Assembly (NCBI RefSeq): GCF_002368195.1
Contig: NZ_AP018178.1
Span: forward strand, 8,886,645-8,950,644
Source of the DNA: Calothrix sp. NIES-2100
GTDB taxonomy: Bacteria; Cyanobacteriota; Cyanobacteriia; Cyanobacteriales; Nostocaceae
Direction: 5' to 3'
DNA length: 64,000 bases
This document shows, one piece after another, positions 45,301 to 53,590 of this stretch (positions within the stretch are counted from its first letter, which is position 1; each line of letters opens with the position of its first letter). Both the position numbers and the translations under genes were made by a program. Under the pieces are notes generated by a model. It was not told the DNA's origin, did not search any database, and saw only the letters and a program-made list of their open reading frames with translations.

Positions 45301-46911
45301 CCGAATGCAATCATGCTGATCAATGGTGCGGAAATATGGCGGGAAGAAAATTATCGAGATGAAGAAAAAGGGTTGATTTTAGCGACTAATTTACCTGCGT
45401 ATATTAAGGGTGATTTTAATAAACACACCCAAGAAGAGTTCACAGATATTTCAATCGCAGAAAATTGGGATAAATTCTACGATCGCCAAACGCTCAACGC
45501 CAACTTTGCCTGTCGCCCAAATGACCCAAGGTTGAAAGCTACTTGTACTACAGGTGATAAATGGCGACCTGCAACTGTGCTATCAGATGCTGTTAGCCTG
45601 ATATCCGCTAATTTCAAAGAAGGTTACCGCGACGAGGGCGACTATGACTGGAATGATAGCTATACTGCTCCAGCTACAGTACCTACTGGGTTCTCAAAAT
45701 TCAATAGCTTTGTGCCACTAGCTCAATGGGCTGATAGCAATGGTATACCCAACTATTTTAGTTCTTACCTGAACAACTTTGTTACACCAATTGCTCTTAG
45801 AACAATACCAGGGTCATATTTGACTGAAGCTTGCGTTGTACCCACAGGGCAAAACGAAGCCACTTATTGTAACAACCAGAATAACTGGAGGATTCAAGTA
45901 GGAAACTCTTGTAATGACGTAGGAAACAAGACAACTAGTAGTTATTTGCATGAGAATATTATTGGAGACAACGCAAATATAACTCCTGTAGTCAGTAATA
46001 GAATCAAAACTGGCTTTGTATTCCAATCGTTCGATGACGTGAAAAAGAACGATAACGGAAATGGTAACTGCTTTGCTGGATCAAATGTTATCCGGCGACT
46101 TGCTCTTGTACGCGATCTAAATGGTAAAGTACTTGACCCTCTTCAAGTTTTAGCTGTTGATAAGAACGATAAAGTAGCAAGATTCAAGCTAGGAGACAAG
46201 AAATCAGTCGATAATGTTGATTTGCAACCACCACCAGGTAACAATTACTCCATGCCTTGGTTGAAGCCTACTATCAGCAGTGGTCAAATAACTGGTTTGG
46301 AACTTGTTTTACAAATTAAACAACCATTAGCTGTTAATCCCCTATCTCCAGATAACACTAATGATATCAACCCTAAACCAAGACCAGGTCAACACAACAA
46401 TTGGTTACAAATCGCTCAAGATACTACTTTTAACTTCATCGCAGCTACAGGAGACACCCCAGCGCGGAATACCGAAGATAACGGTGGTTTAGGCAACTTT
46501 GTGCGCTTCATGGAAAACTGGAATCCAACCGATGGACCGACAGCAGCGATTAAAGCCAGAATTAACGGTGCTTTCATGCAAGTGAAAAAGAGTGCCTATG
46601 CTACTGCACCATACGCCACTTCTTTAGATTCTAGTTTGCTCTATAAGATTGCACTTAACAGTGGTAGATCTTCTGGTTATCTTCCACCTACAAGACAGTG
46701 GGGTTATGATGTTGGGCTGCTGTCTCAGTCTCCTGACTTGTTTGCCCAAAAATTGGTGTTGACACCACCTGATTTGCCAAATGAATACTTCCGAGAAGTT
46801 GGTCGAGATGACAAATGGGTAAAAACTTTGTTGTGCGCCAAAACAACTGAAACTGGTACTCCTTACGCAATAGAAGACGCAAAACAACGCTCTAGCGACT
46901 GCAAATCATAA
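42307..46911 (+). CDS. hpsA: Hormogonium polysaccharide biosynthesis protein HpsA
   Basis: 1534 residues. The basic N-terminus (RRRRGSVNAG, ending Gly50) is followed by FVLPTVAMVALVVVLLTTAILF. This is a prepilin-type cut site and membrane helix but has Thr at +5 where pseudopilins have Glu. The rest is a large exported domain rich in Asn, Thr and Asp with few Cys. In Nostoc punctiforme hpsA is needed for export of the polysaccharide that hormogonia use in gliding. It is followed on the same strand by three pseudopilin genes, three glycosyltransferases and a fourth pseudopilin, the order of the known hps locus. A palindromic hairpin follows its stop. Confidence 0.9.
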   Translation: MSTKRHLFKAAKKSFNRLLRQYLTAFKKFIIWLLRSIFPTRRRRGSVNAGFVLPTVAMVALVVVLLTTAILFRSFDRAKNASNVRVNEAVLNAATPAIDRARAKLNKLFQDKTLPRATPTDDALYTALTATDTTTGLDKIKDYTFGDETPLKLLSGTDELRTAWRFPVDTDNNGKFDSYILYGIYFQTPPVASGSTNQYSRARTPLEARTPPMAEVNLNENCGAGTSALLVGNTGWVKQNNKLKKAFFVYTATVPITSTPTDTTNYERYQGNLGFSAIEYQQDRVQLPPNNNAVVYEDDLAVSVGSTVLNLNGRIFTNSNFIASALNTDGQVRFYQVSSPASCFYEADNSKIIVGGNTALGILGKDDEGSAKVDLFIKRPSKGETWAVSKYVSTEKDLVKSVKATTTELSYNNLAYEKRINKLVTAQITNDSTGDKDPSEVKEGIASYKKKLNLSSYTTEEDAKIRRKQLEIYFRKRTRRVPFKEVAFGDEQTNVDAVTTPLQDKDTENLRPTDPWIYPINPTTNASNTGFELNTTSSSLAPTATEPKTVKDNNGKEDLLGDRVLVGNNLPQLWWEKTEKRFFGPNPDETQDVKAKDGTVIKWDAPSATTITRTRRTLVETLADVGSTDRDGDWELAAAQKPVDSTEPVGGLRVITGAGIYLRKNDIATTDLTSADTTIWPDTKPVPQAGLPSTLPKDASNNVVKTIKPYWMYDYVATNGYKFSDITYTWPGLDDTNTTTPYLKMRATAVYHYNSDKYDQTAPKPIACVSSFYVPTNSTTAKNQPTYNSNTLPWNTGTGGLSNNGIVYGTATKTETDYKTLLTYQSKLKYPNGRLIDDGLLARALSKTKDRTLSEQSAIDSQLCALQILFDSTFKPLTTTQANALIPHGAIKETAFLDGRQVKQNSKTALDTTYNLPLEDRQPLEIRATVLDIDLLRKTSITGSSPADYLLPNSGIIYATRDDALPDMSADLAASKTQPTEAGKLESPVDYKLDHTRRPNAIMLINGAEIWREENYRDEEKGLILATNLPAYIKGDFNKHTQEEFTDISIAENWDKFYDRQTLNANFACRPNDPRLKATCTTGDKWRPATVLSDAVSLISANFKEGYRDEGDYDWNDSYTAPATVPTGFSKFNSFVPLAQWADSNGIPNYFSSYLNNFVTPIALRTIPGSYLTEACVVPTGQNEATYCNNQNNWRIQVGNSCNDVGNKTTSSYLHENIIGDNANITPVVSNRIKTGFVFQSFDDVKKNDNGNGNCFAGSNVIRRLALVRDLNGKVLDPLQVLAVDKNDKVARFKLGDKKSVDNVDLQPPPGNNYSMPWLKPTISSGQITGLELVLQIKQPLAVNPLSPDNTNDINPKPRPGQHNNWLQIAQDTTFNFIAATGDTPARNTEDNGGLGNFVRFMENWNPTDGPTAAIKARINGAFMQVKKSAYATAPYATSLDSSLLYKIALNSGRSSGYLPPTRQWGYDVGLLSQSPDLFAQKLVLTPPDLPNEYFREVGRDDKWVKTLLCAKTTETGTPYAIEDAKQRSSDCKS

Positions 46912-46941
46912 GAGACTGAAAATTTCAACAATACCCAATTT

Positions 46942-46969
46942 GTAGGGGCAATTAATGAATTGCCCCTAC
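46942..46969. repeat. Palindromic hairpin after hpsA
   Basis: Perfect 12-bp arms GTAGGGGCAATT/AATTGCCCCTAC with a 4-nt loop, 30 bp after the stop. No T tract; likely a mobile hairpin repeat of the GTAGGGGC family. Confidence 0.6.
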
Positions 46970-47054
46970 CGTAAATCAAAACTTTCACATTATTTCTGCT
47001 TAAGTCCTGTTATTTTTAGATACTGCCTAAAATCTCAGAAGCTGGTGATAAAAA

Positions 47055-47735
47055 ATGATTCAGCGCAAACAACCGCAAACAACTCCCCTTAGTGATGATT
47101 CTGGTTTTACTATCGTTGAGTCGCTGATGGCAATAGTTGTAGTTTCTATTTTACTAGCGGCGATCGCTCCCGTCTTGATCATGTCAACATCAACCCGTGT
47201 TCAAGCTAGACGGGTGGAACTGGCGACTCGCGTTGCCAAGACATTCATTGATGGTGTTAAAACTGGATCAATTACAGCGCCAACCAAAACTATTACACTT
47301 GAAGCGCCAACTACGGCTAAGCCCAGAACCCTTGCAGATAATTTGGTTGACACGACAAAAATGCCTGTTCCCACAAAGGATGATACAGATTTGTATTGCT
47401 TTAAAAACAATACTATTAGTGTCACTAGTACGACAAATTGTCAAGAAAATAATTTTGATCAATTTTATATTCAGGCTGCACAAATTAAAGTTAAGGATAG
47501 CTCAAGCGATGATGGTTATCGTTTAGCAATTCGGGTATATAGGTCAGATATTGATTTCAGTAAATCTTTATTAGCTAGTACAAGTACTTCAACTAAACAA
47601 AAAACTTTTACTGGCGGATTAGGTAGCAAACAAGCTCCATTAGTAGAAATGACTACTGATATTAACAATGTTAGTACAACATTTCAGGCTTTATGTCAGC
47701 GTTTTGGCCCTGCCTCAGGTAAAACCTGTCAATAA
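47055..47735 (+). CDS. hpsB: Hormogonium polysaccharide secretion pseudopilin HpsB
   Basis: 226 residues with a class III signal: polar start MIQRKQPQTTPLSDDSG, cut after Gly17, then FTIVESLMAIVVVSILLAAI with Glu at +5 (Glu22). The exported part has two Cys in DLYCFKN...TNCQEN and two near the end (LCQRFG...KTCQ), which could pair. It belongs to the pseudopilins processed by PilD and assembled with type IV pilus machinery. Located 143 bp after hpsA on the same strand. Confidence 0.88.
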   Translation: MIQRKQPQTTPLSDDSGFTIVESLMAIVVVSILLAAIAPVLIMSTSTRVQARRVELATRVAKTFIDGVKTGSITAPTKTITLEAPTTAKPRTLADNLVDTTKMPVPTKDDTDLYCFKNNTISVTSTTNCQENNFDQFYIQAAQIKVKDSSSDDGYRLAIRVYRSDIDFSKSLLASTSTSTKQKTFTGGLGSKQAPLVEMTTDINNVSTTFQALCQRFGPASGKTCQ

Positions 47736-47790
47736 AATACTGGAAAAATTGACAGCATTGCTGAAGATGAGTATGAAATTCAAAAAAATC

Positions 47791-47920
47791 ATATAGCATT
47801 TCTCCGTTAAGTGAGGTAAAACAACCCCTATCCCCAGAGGGGGACCCGAGTCCCCCAACCCCCTCAGAGCAAGCGATGAGGGGGCGATGATGTACCTGAA
47901 GTGATTAGGAAACGCTATAT
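47791..47920. mobile_element. MITE-like repeat between hpsB and hpsC
   Basis: 130 bp with inverted ends ATATAGCATTTCT / ATATAGCGTTTCC and inner inverted tracts GAGGGGGAC / GTCCCCC and CCCCCTCA / TGAGGGGG. No ORF. Insertion would lengthen the hpsB-hpsC spacer to 307 bp. Confidence 0.55.
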
Positions 47921-48042
47921 ATCCAACTTTTATTTTTTGCACTAGGAGTGTCTGTGGGTGAGGCTAATGCCTATTTTCACTCAGCAATGCCAAATTTACA
48001 GTGCGATCGCTGTGTATCTATCAGTAAAGGAAAGACCAGATT

Positions 48043-49023
48043 ATGATAAGGGCACTAAAATTTATACTCAGGAGCCGGATGAAATGCTCTCGAGTAATTG
48101 AGCAAGAAGGTGGTTTTACCCTAATTGAATTGTTGGTAGCCTTGCTGATCTCATTTCTTGTCATTACCCCTTTGCTCGGATTCATGATCAACGTCATGAA
48201 TACAGATCGACAGGAGCAAGCTAAGGCAAATTCTGAGCAAGAACTTCAAGCTGCACTAGATTATATTAACCGCGATTTACAACAGGCAGTTTACATTTAT
48301 GACGCTACAGGAATTGATAAGATTAAGGCTCAGTTACCTGACAAAGACGCTACAGATAAAGTCCCTGTGCTAGTTTTTTGGAAGCGGGAATTAGTTAGTG
48401 CGGTAATCGAAGCTGAAGACAAAACAAAAGATGACTCTTTTGTTTACTCATTAGTTGCCTATTATTTAATCAAAGATACTAGCTCCACTTGGTCTAAAGC
48501 TGCTCGGATCGCTAGATGGCAACTTAGGGATGGTGTGTCAGCTACAAGTGGTGTAGATTGTACTGGATATACTGGCAAGTATATCAGCGGTAATTGTCCT
48601 GATACAGGTTTTGCCCCATTTAAACTCGATGGTTCGGGCAGTTTAGAGAAAAAGATGAATGAATGGACAAAAGCCACAACAGCTTATGACTTGACAAAAA
48701 CACCTTTTCGAGTACTTGTTGATTTTATTGATCAAACAACAACTGGAGCGCCAACGGCAACTTGTCCTCCTGACTCCACAAGTCCTGCGATTACATGGTC
48801 GAAAGTAACACCTACTAGCTTTAATACTATTGATACTGGTAAAATGACGGGCTTCTATGCCTGTATTGATAGAGCTAATACAACGGCGCAGGTAATATTA
48901 CGAGGTAATGCACTTGCCCGAACCGAAACTGACAGCAGTAGAATTAACTACGCTGATGGGAAAAAGACTTATTTTCCGACTACAAGCTTAAGAGTACAAG
49001 GGCGGGGTTACTTGTTTAAGTAA
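48043..49023 (+). CDS. hpsC: Hormogonium polysaccharide secretion pseudopilin HpsC
   Basis: 326 residues. The basic leader MIRALKFILRSRMKCSRVIEQEGG is cut after Gly24, giving FTLIELLVALLISFLVITPLL with Glu29 at +5. The exported part begins with an amphipathic helix (NSEQELQAALDYINRDLQQAVYIYD), like minor pseudopilin PilW/GspJ proteins. Cys occur in VDCTGYTG...GNCPDTG and ATCPP...YACIDR, suggesting disulfides. It is upstream of hpsD by 25 bp, so the two are cotranscribed. Confidence 0.88.
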   Translation: MIRALKFILRSRMKCSRVIEQEGGFTLIELLVALLISFLVITPLLGFMINVMNTDRQEQAKANSEQELQAALDYINRDLQQAVYIYDATGIDKIKAQLPDKDATDKVPVLVFWKRELVSAVIEAEDKTKDDSFVYSLVAYYLIKDTSSTWSKAARIARWQLRDGVSATSGVDCTGYTGKYISGNCPDTGFAPFKLDGSGSLEKKMNEWTKATTAYDLTKTPFRVLVDFIDQTTTGAPTATCPPDSTSPAITWSKVTPTSFNTIDTGKMTGFYACIDRANTTAQVILRGNALARTETDSSRINYADGKKTYFPTTSLRVQGRGYLFK

Positions 49024-49048
49024 ATGCTGCAAATCAGAGGATTAAGCA

Positions 49049-49732
49049 ATGGCTGCTGATTACGAAAGGGAAAGGTTGAGTGGGAAATTATTGCACCCAC
49101 ACAGCAGGAATAGAAAAAGTATACAGCGATATTTGGGATCTCGATACACTCAGCAGAATACTGGCTTTACCTTGATGGAAGTGCTTGTAGTGGTAGTGAT
49201 GATCGGAATTCTATCAGCGATCGCGGCTCCTAGCTGGCTGGCATTTGTCAAACGCCAAGGAGTCAATAAAGCTAGCGATGTTATTGTAACGGCGCTACAA
49301 GAAGCCCAGCGACAAGCTAAAATCAAAAAAACTAGTTACAGTGTCAGTTTTAAAAGTAACAGCAACATTCCTCAATTTGCGGTTTATCCGGTTGGTGTCA
49401 CACCAACTTGGCGTAATTTAGCTAGAGATTTAGGAATTGACTCTAAGCAAATCTTAATGGGTACAAATCTCAGTGCGGAAAACACTGCTGGTACTTCCGT
49501 ATCCTATAACTCGAGTACGCAAGTAACTATTACCTTTGACTACATGGGAACTTTGCCAAATGCCAACTTTGGTACTATACCATCAGGATCAACAGAAGCA
49601 CCTGGTTTAAAAATAGTAGTAGCTACACCTAAGACAGGAAGTACTACACTGGCTAGTGGTTATAAACGATGCGTGATTGTGAAAACTCTCTTAGGCTCAA
49701 CGCTAACTGCGAAAGATAAGGATTGCGATTAA
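49049..49732 (+). CDS. hpsD: GspH-type pseudopilin HpsD
   Basis: 227 residues with a long basic leader (39 residues) cut after Gly39: FTLMEVLVVVVMIGILSAIAAPSWLAFV, with Glu44 at +5. The body KRQGVNKASDVIVTALQEAQRQAKIKKTSYSVSF is typical of GspH/FimT pseudopilins. The end has CVIVKTLLGS...KDCD. It resembles HpsH (52974-53492) over its whole length. The leader is unusually long; no internal Met precedes the hydrophobic part until Met43, so the annotated start stands. The name follows position in the hps order. Confidence 0.85.
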   Translation: MAADYERERLSGKLLHPHSRNRKSIQRYLGSRYTQQNTGFTLMEVLVVVVMIGILSAIAAPSWLAFVKRQGVNKASDVIVTALQEAQRQAKIKKTSYSVSFKSNSNIPQFAVYPVGVTPTWRNLARDLGIDSKQILMGTNLSAENTAGTSVSYNSSTQVTITFDYMGTLPNANFGTIPSGSTEAPGLKIVVATPKTGSTTLASGYKRCVIVKTLLGSTLTAKDKDCD

Positions 49733-49788
49733 ATTAACTGAGTTTTTTGCTAAAAATTATAATAAAACCCGTATAAACACGGTACATT

Positions 49789-49834
49789 AAACTGCTTCTT
49801 GGTAGCAAAATTGAAACATCAGGAGCAGTTTTTT
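49789..49834 (+). terminator. Possible intrinsic terminator between hpsD and hpsE
   Basis: 8-bp arms AAACTGCT/AGCAGTTT with a 27-nt loop, running into six T. If active, it would separate a pseudopilin transcript from the glycosyltransferase genes. Confidence 0.45.
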
Positions 49835-49954
49835 GTGTTTGACAACTTTATTTGATTACTTTTATTAAATTACCAATATAGTATACCCTCCCAACGTGTT
49901 TTTGCTATTAAACGTCATCTAAAAAATTTTAAAATTTACTAATTTGACTAACCT

Positions 49955-50950
49955 ATGATGAATAATTGTCTTGATTTTACGGTAGCCATCCCAACTTACA
50001 ATGGTGCAAGTCGTTTACCGGAGCTATTAGAAAGGCTACGTAATCAGAATAATACTGAAAATTTTTCTTGGGAAATTATTGTTGTTGATAATAATAGCAC
50101 GGATAATACAGCTAAAGTTGTTCAAACCTATCAAGAAACTTGGCAATCTCCTTACCCTTTGAAGTATTGCTTTGAAGAAAAACAAGGAGCAGCTTATGCA
50201 CGGAAAAGAGCAGTAGTAGAAGCTAAAGGAAAATTGATAGGTTTTCTTGATGATGACAACTATCCAATATTCACCTGGGTAGCAGCAGCTTATACTTTTG
50301 GTCAAAAATATCCACATGCAGGGGCTTATGGTAGTCAAATTCATCCAGAATGGGAAGTAGAACCTCCGCAAAACTTTCAGCGAATTGCAGCATTTTTAGC
50401 AATTACAGAACGAGGAGATTTACCGTTACTGTATAAACCAAGCAAGAAGTTACTACCACCTTCTGCTGGACTTGTTGTTCGTCAGGAAGCTTGGTTAGAA
50501 AGCGTACCAAATCAGCCTATATTAACTGGAAGGGTTACTGGAAATATGCTTACCAGTGAAGACTTAGAAATGTTGTCTTACATCCAAAAAGCAGGCTGGG
50601 AAATTTGGTATAACCCAGAAATGGAAGTTTATCATAGAATCCCAAGTTCTCGCTTAGAAAAAGATTATTTAATTCCATTTTTTAAAGGAATTGGATTAAG
50701 CCGCTATGTTACTAGAATGGTAAGCATCAAACCTGGCTTTAAACTTATAGCATTGTTAGGTTATATGCTCAATGATTTGCGTAAAATTGCTTGGCATTTA
50801 CTCAAATATCGCAGACAAGTGAAATTAGATTTAGTTGCCGCTTGCGAAATGCAACTATTTTTGAGCAGTTTAATTAGTCCTTTTTATCTTTGGAAAGCAG
50901 GTTATTTAAATATTAATAGTGATGATAAAAGTATTAGTATATATGAATAA
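49955..50950 (+). CDS. hpsE: Hormogonium polysaccharide glycosyltransferase HpsE
   Basis: 331 residues, family 2 (GT-A fold). The nucleotide-sugar site shows DFTVAIPTYNGASRLPELLERL, the acidic IIVVDNNSTDNT and the metal motif IGFLDDDNYP. A C-terminal hydrophobic or amphipathic part follows (about 255-320), so it is membrane-associated. It is a close relative of the next gene, and their ends overlap by 8 bp. It should build the hormogonium polysaccharide; the sugar is unknown. The name is assigned by order in the hps locus and by motif. Confidence 0.85.
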   Translation: MMNNCLDFTVAIPTYNGASRLPELLERLRNQNNTENFSWEIIVVDNNSTDNTAKVVQTYQETWQSPYPLKYCFEEKQGAAYARKRAVVEAKGKLIGFLDDDNYPIFTWVAAAYTFGQKYPHAGAYGSQIHPEWEVEPPQNFQRIAAFLAITERGDLPLLYKPSKKLLPPSAGLVVRQEAWLESVPNQPILTGRVTGNMLTSEDLEMLSYIQKAGWEIWYNPEMEVYHRIPSSRLEKDYLIPFFKGIGLSRYVTRMVSIKPGFKLIALLGYMLNDLRKIAWHLLKYRRQVKLDLVAACEMQLFLSSLISPFYLWKAGYLNINSDDKSISIYE

Positions 50951-51917
50951 TAAAACATTAGATGAACAGTTAGATATTTCTGTAGCTATTCCCACCTATA
51001 ATGGTGCAGAGCGTTTACCTAAAATTTTAGCGCGTCTTTTGGCACAGACAGGAATAGAAAAACTAACGTGGGAAATTATTATTATTGACAATAATAGTTC
51101 TGATAACACACCAGAAATTATTCATAATTACCAAAATAACTGGAATCACAAATCTGTATTAAGGTACTTTCGCGAGCCAAAGCAGGGAATAGCCTTTGCA
51201 AGACAGCGAGCTGTAAGCGAAGCTAGAGGAGAATTAATAGCATTTTTAGATGATGATAATTTACCCGATCCAAATTGGGTTTTTCAAGCTGATGATTTTG
51301 CGAAAAATTATCCGAAAGCAGGTGCATGGAGCGGTCAAATACATGGAGATTTTGAAGTCAATCCGCCAGAAAATTTTGACAGAATTCAATCTTTTTTAGC
51401 TATTAGGGAAAACGGCACACAACCCTATATATTTGATGCTAAGAATTTACGCCTTCCTCCTGGCGCTGCGCTTGTTGTCCGTAAACAAGCTTGGTGTGAA
51501 AGTGTTCCTGAAAACTTGGTTTTTAAGGGAAGATTAAATAAGTTAATGGTTGGCGGTGATGATGCAGAAGCTCTCCTATACCTCAACAAAGCAGGTTGGG
51601 AAATTTGGTATAACCCCACTATGCATACTTATCATCAAATACCACATTGGCGATTAGAAAGAGAGTACTTGTTAGCTCTGGCTCGTGGTAGCGGTCTTTG
51701 TATTTGTCAGTTACGCTTTATTAATGCTAGTAATTGGCAAAAATTTATAGTATTTTTTAAAATTTTATTTAGTAATATGCTTCGCTTCTTAAAGCATGTT
51801 TTTAAGTATAAACTTCAAGATCATCATGACCTTATTACTCTAGTGGAAATCCATTTTTACTTAGGTAGTATGATCAGTCCTTTTTATTTACTAAAATGTT
51901 ATTTAGGAAAGTGCTGA
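50943..51917 (+). CDS. hpsF: Hormogonium polysaccharide glycosyltransferase HpsF
   Basis: 324 residues from the ATG at 50943 (MNNKTLDEQLDISVAIPTYNGAERL), which overlaps the hpsE stop by 8 bp; a GTG at 50919 is possible but less likely. Family 2 motifs: VAIPTYNGAERLPKILARLLAQ, IIIIDNNSSDNT and IAFLDDDNLPDPNWVF. Block by block it parallels HpsE (for example KAGWEIWYNPTMHTYHQIPHWRLEREYL), showing a tandem duplication. It is likely translationally coupled to hpsE. Confidence 0.85.
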   Translation: MNNKTLDEQLDISVAIPTYNGAERLPKILARLLAQTGIEKLTWEIIIIDNNSSDNTPEIIHNYQNNWNHKSVLRYFREPKQGIAFARQRAVSEARGELIAFLDDDNLPDPNWVFQADDFAKNYPKAGAWSGQIHGDFEVNPPENFDRIQSFLAIRENGTQPYIFDAKNLRLPPGAALVVRKQAWCESVPENLVFKGRLNKLMVGGDDAEALLYLNKAGWEIWYNPTMHTYHQIPHWRLEREYLLALARGSGLCICQLRFINASNWQKFIVFFKILFSNMLRFLKHVFKYKLQDHHDLITLVEIHFYLGSMISPFYLLKCYLGKC

Positions 51918-51956
51918 TTAGAAATAATGGTCAATACTATATAGGTTAAGTAAGCA

Positions 51957-52919
51957 ATGCCTAAAATTTCTGTGGTTATACCAGTATATAATGGAGAAAA
52001 AACTATTCAAGTCACCATTAAATCTGTTTTAAAACAAACTTATACGGATTTAGAATTAATTGTAATTAATGATGGTTCAACAGATTCAACTTTAGAAATT
52101 ATTTCCAAAATTAATGACTCCCGATTAAAAATATTTTCTTTTGAAAATGCCGGCGGAAATGTTAGCCGTAATCGGGGATTAAAGTATGCAGTTGGAGATT
52201 TTGTCAGTTTCTTAGATGCAGATGATATTTGGACACCTGATAAGCTAGAAAGTCAGTTGCAAACTTTACAACAAAATCCAGATTGCAAGGTTGCTTATAG
52301 CTGGACTGATTATATAGATGCTCATGGTAAGTTTTTGGTTTCAGGTAGACACTTTACAGCCAATGGAGATGTTTATGAGCAATTATTGATCAATAATTTT
52401 TTAGAAAATGGCTCTAACCCATTAATTTGTAGAGAAGCTATTACTGAATTAGGCGGATTTGATGAATCTCTAAGTGCTGCTCAGGATTGGGATATGTATT
52501 TACGGCTAGCTGACAAGTTTAATTTTGTATGTGTGCCATCTGTGCAGATTTTATATCGAGTCAGTGCTAATTCACTTTCTGCTAATCTTGCCAGACAGGA
52601 AAAAGTTGGTCTACAAGTTCTAGAAAGAGCATATAAAGCAAGATCATTTGATAAACAGATTTGGCATAAGGCAAGCGCAAATCTTTATAATTACCTTACA
52701 TGTAAAGCTCTACAACAGCCATTTAGTCGAAATAAAGGTAGATCTGCTGCTGTATTTTTATGGAAGTATTTTATTAACGATCATTCCAGGTTTAAGCAGA
52801 TAAAGTTTACTTTGAAATTATTATTAAAAATTTCTGTAATTATTGTTTTCCCTGCCGCTATATCTACGGCATTATTAGCACGCATAAAAACTGGCTATCG
52901 AACTATAAAAAGTAATTAA
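51957..52919 (+). CDS. hpsG: Hormogonium polysaccharide glycosyltransferase HpsG
   Basis: 320 residues, family 2. Motifs: ISVVIPVYNGEKTIQVTIKSVLKQTYTDLELIVINDGSTDST and the metal site VSFLDADDIWTPDKL, then SAAQDWDMYLRLAD (the ED-like catalytic region). It is more distant from HpsE/F than they are from each other. A C-terminal hydrophobic segment (KLLLKISVIIVFPAAISTALLA) could anchor it in the membrane. It lies 39 bp after hpsF on the same strand, so it is probably in the same transcript. Confidence 0.85.
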   Translation: MPKISVVIPVYNGEKTIQVTIKSVLKQTYTDLELIVINDGSTDSTLEIISKINDSRLKIFSFENAGGNVSRNRGLKYAVGDFVSFLDADDIWTPDKLESQLQTLQQNPDCKVAYSWTDYIDAHGKFLVSGRHFTANGDVYEQLLINNFLENGSNPLICREAITELGGFDESLSAAQDWDMYLRLADKFNFVCVPSVQILYRVSANSLSANLARQEKVGLQVLERAYKARSFDKQIWHKASANLYNYLTCKALQQPFSRNKGRSAAVFLWKYFINDHSRFKQIKFTLKLLLKISVIIVFPAAISTALLARIKTGYRTIKSN

Positions 52920-52973
52920 AAATATTAAATAATAAAAAATATAACTTTTATTTAATTTAAGGTAAAACATATT

Positions 52974-53492
52974 GTGAAAAATTACTCTAATAGCGGCTTC
53001 ACGTTGTTGGAACTGTTGGGAGTTATTTTAGTAATAGGTACTTTAAGCGCGATCGCAGTTCCCAGTTGGCAGACTTTTGTAAATACTCAGCGTCTGAATA
53101 CTGCGCAGGATCAAGTTCACCGCGCCATGCGTCAAGCCCAAAGCCAAGCTAAAACACAAAAATTGACTTGGCAAGCCAGTTTTAGAGAGAATAATGGTAT
53201 TGTCCAATGGACGATTCACCCTGCAAGTGTGAATCCTGCTAATGCTAATTGGAATAATTTAGATGTCAATGTTCGCTTAGACCTAGAAACAACCTTACAA
53301 GAATCAAATGGTGTCAGGCGAATCAAATTTGATCATATGGGTAGTGTCGATCAACCGCCACTTGGAAGAATTACTTTATCTAGTAAGCTAGGTGGTAGAG
53401 CTAAACGCTGTGTTTTTGTTTCGACAATTTTAGGAACGATGCGAACTAGTAGAGAGCAGACTACAGCTCAAGATGGTAAGTATTGTTATTGA
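52974..53492 (+). CDS. hpsH: GspH-type pseudopilin HpsH
   Basis: 172 residues starting at GTG 52974 with a ribosome-like AAGGTA 11 nt upstream. A very short leader MKNYSNSG is cut after Gly8, leaving FTLLELLGVILVIGTLSAIAVPSWQTFV with Glu13 at +5. The body NTAQDQVHRAMRQAQSQAKTQKLTWQASF matches HpsD closely, and the end has RCVFVSTILGTMRTS...YCY with paired Cys. It is the fourth pseudopilin of the cluster, placed after the three glycosyltransferases, as in the known hps order. The name is by position. Confidence 0.75.
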   Translation: MKNYSNSGFTLLELLGVILVIGTLSAIAVPSWQTFVNTQRLNTAQDQVHRAMRQAQSQAKTQKLTWQASFRENNGIVQWTIHPASVNPANANWNNLDVNVRLDLETTLQESNGVRRIKFDHMGSVDQPPLGRITLSSKLGGRAKRCVFVSTILGTMRTSREQTTAQDGKYCY

Positions 53493-53590
53493 TTGGGCAT
53501 TGGGCATGGGGCATTGGGCATTGGGCATTGGTCAACAAATTATATACTATGGACTGTTGACTGTTTGACTGTGGACTGTTGACTATGGAC
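53493..53590. repeat. STRR arrays
   Basis: GGGCATT/GGGCATG units (53494-53530), then GGACTGTTGACTGT-type units (53554-53590). The second array supplies the start region of the next gene. Confidence 0.85.
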
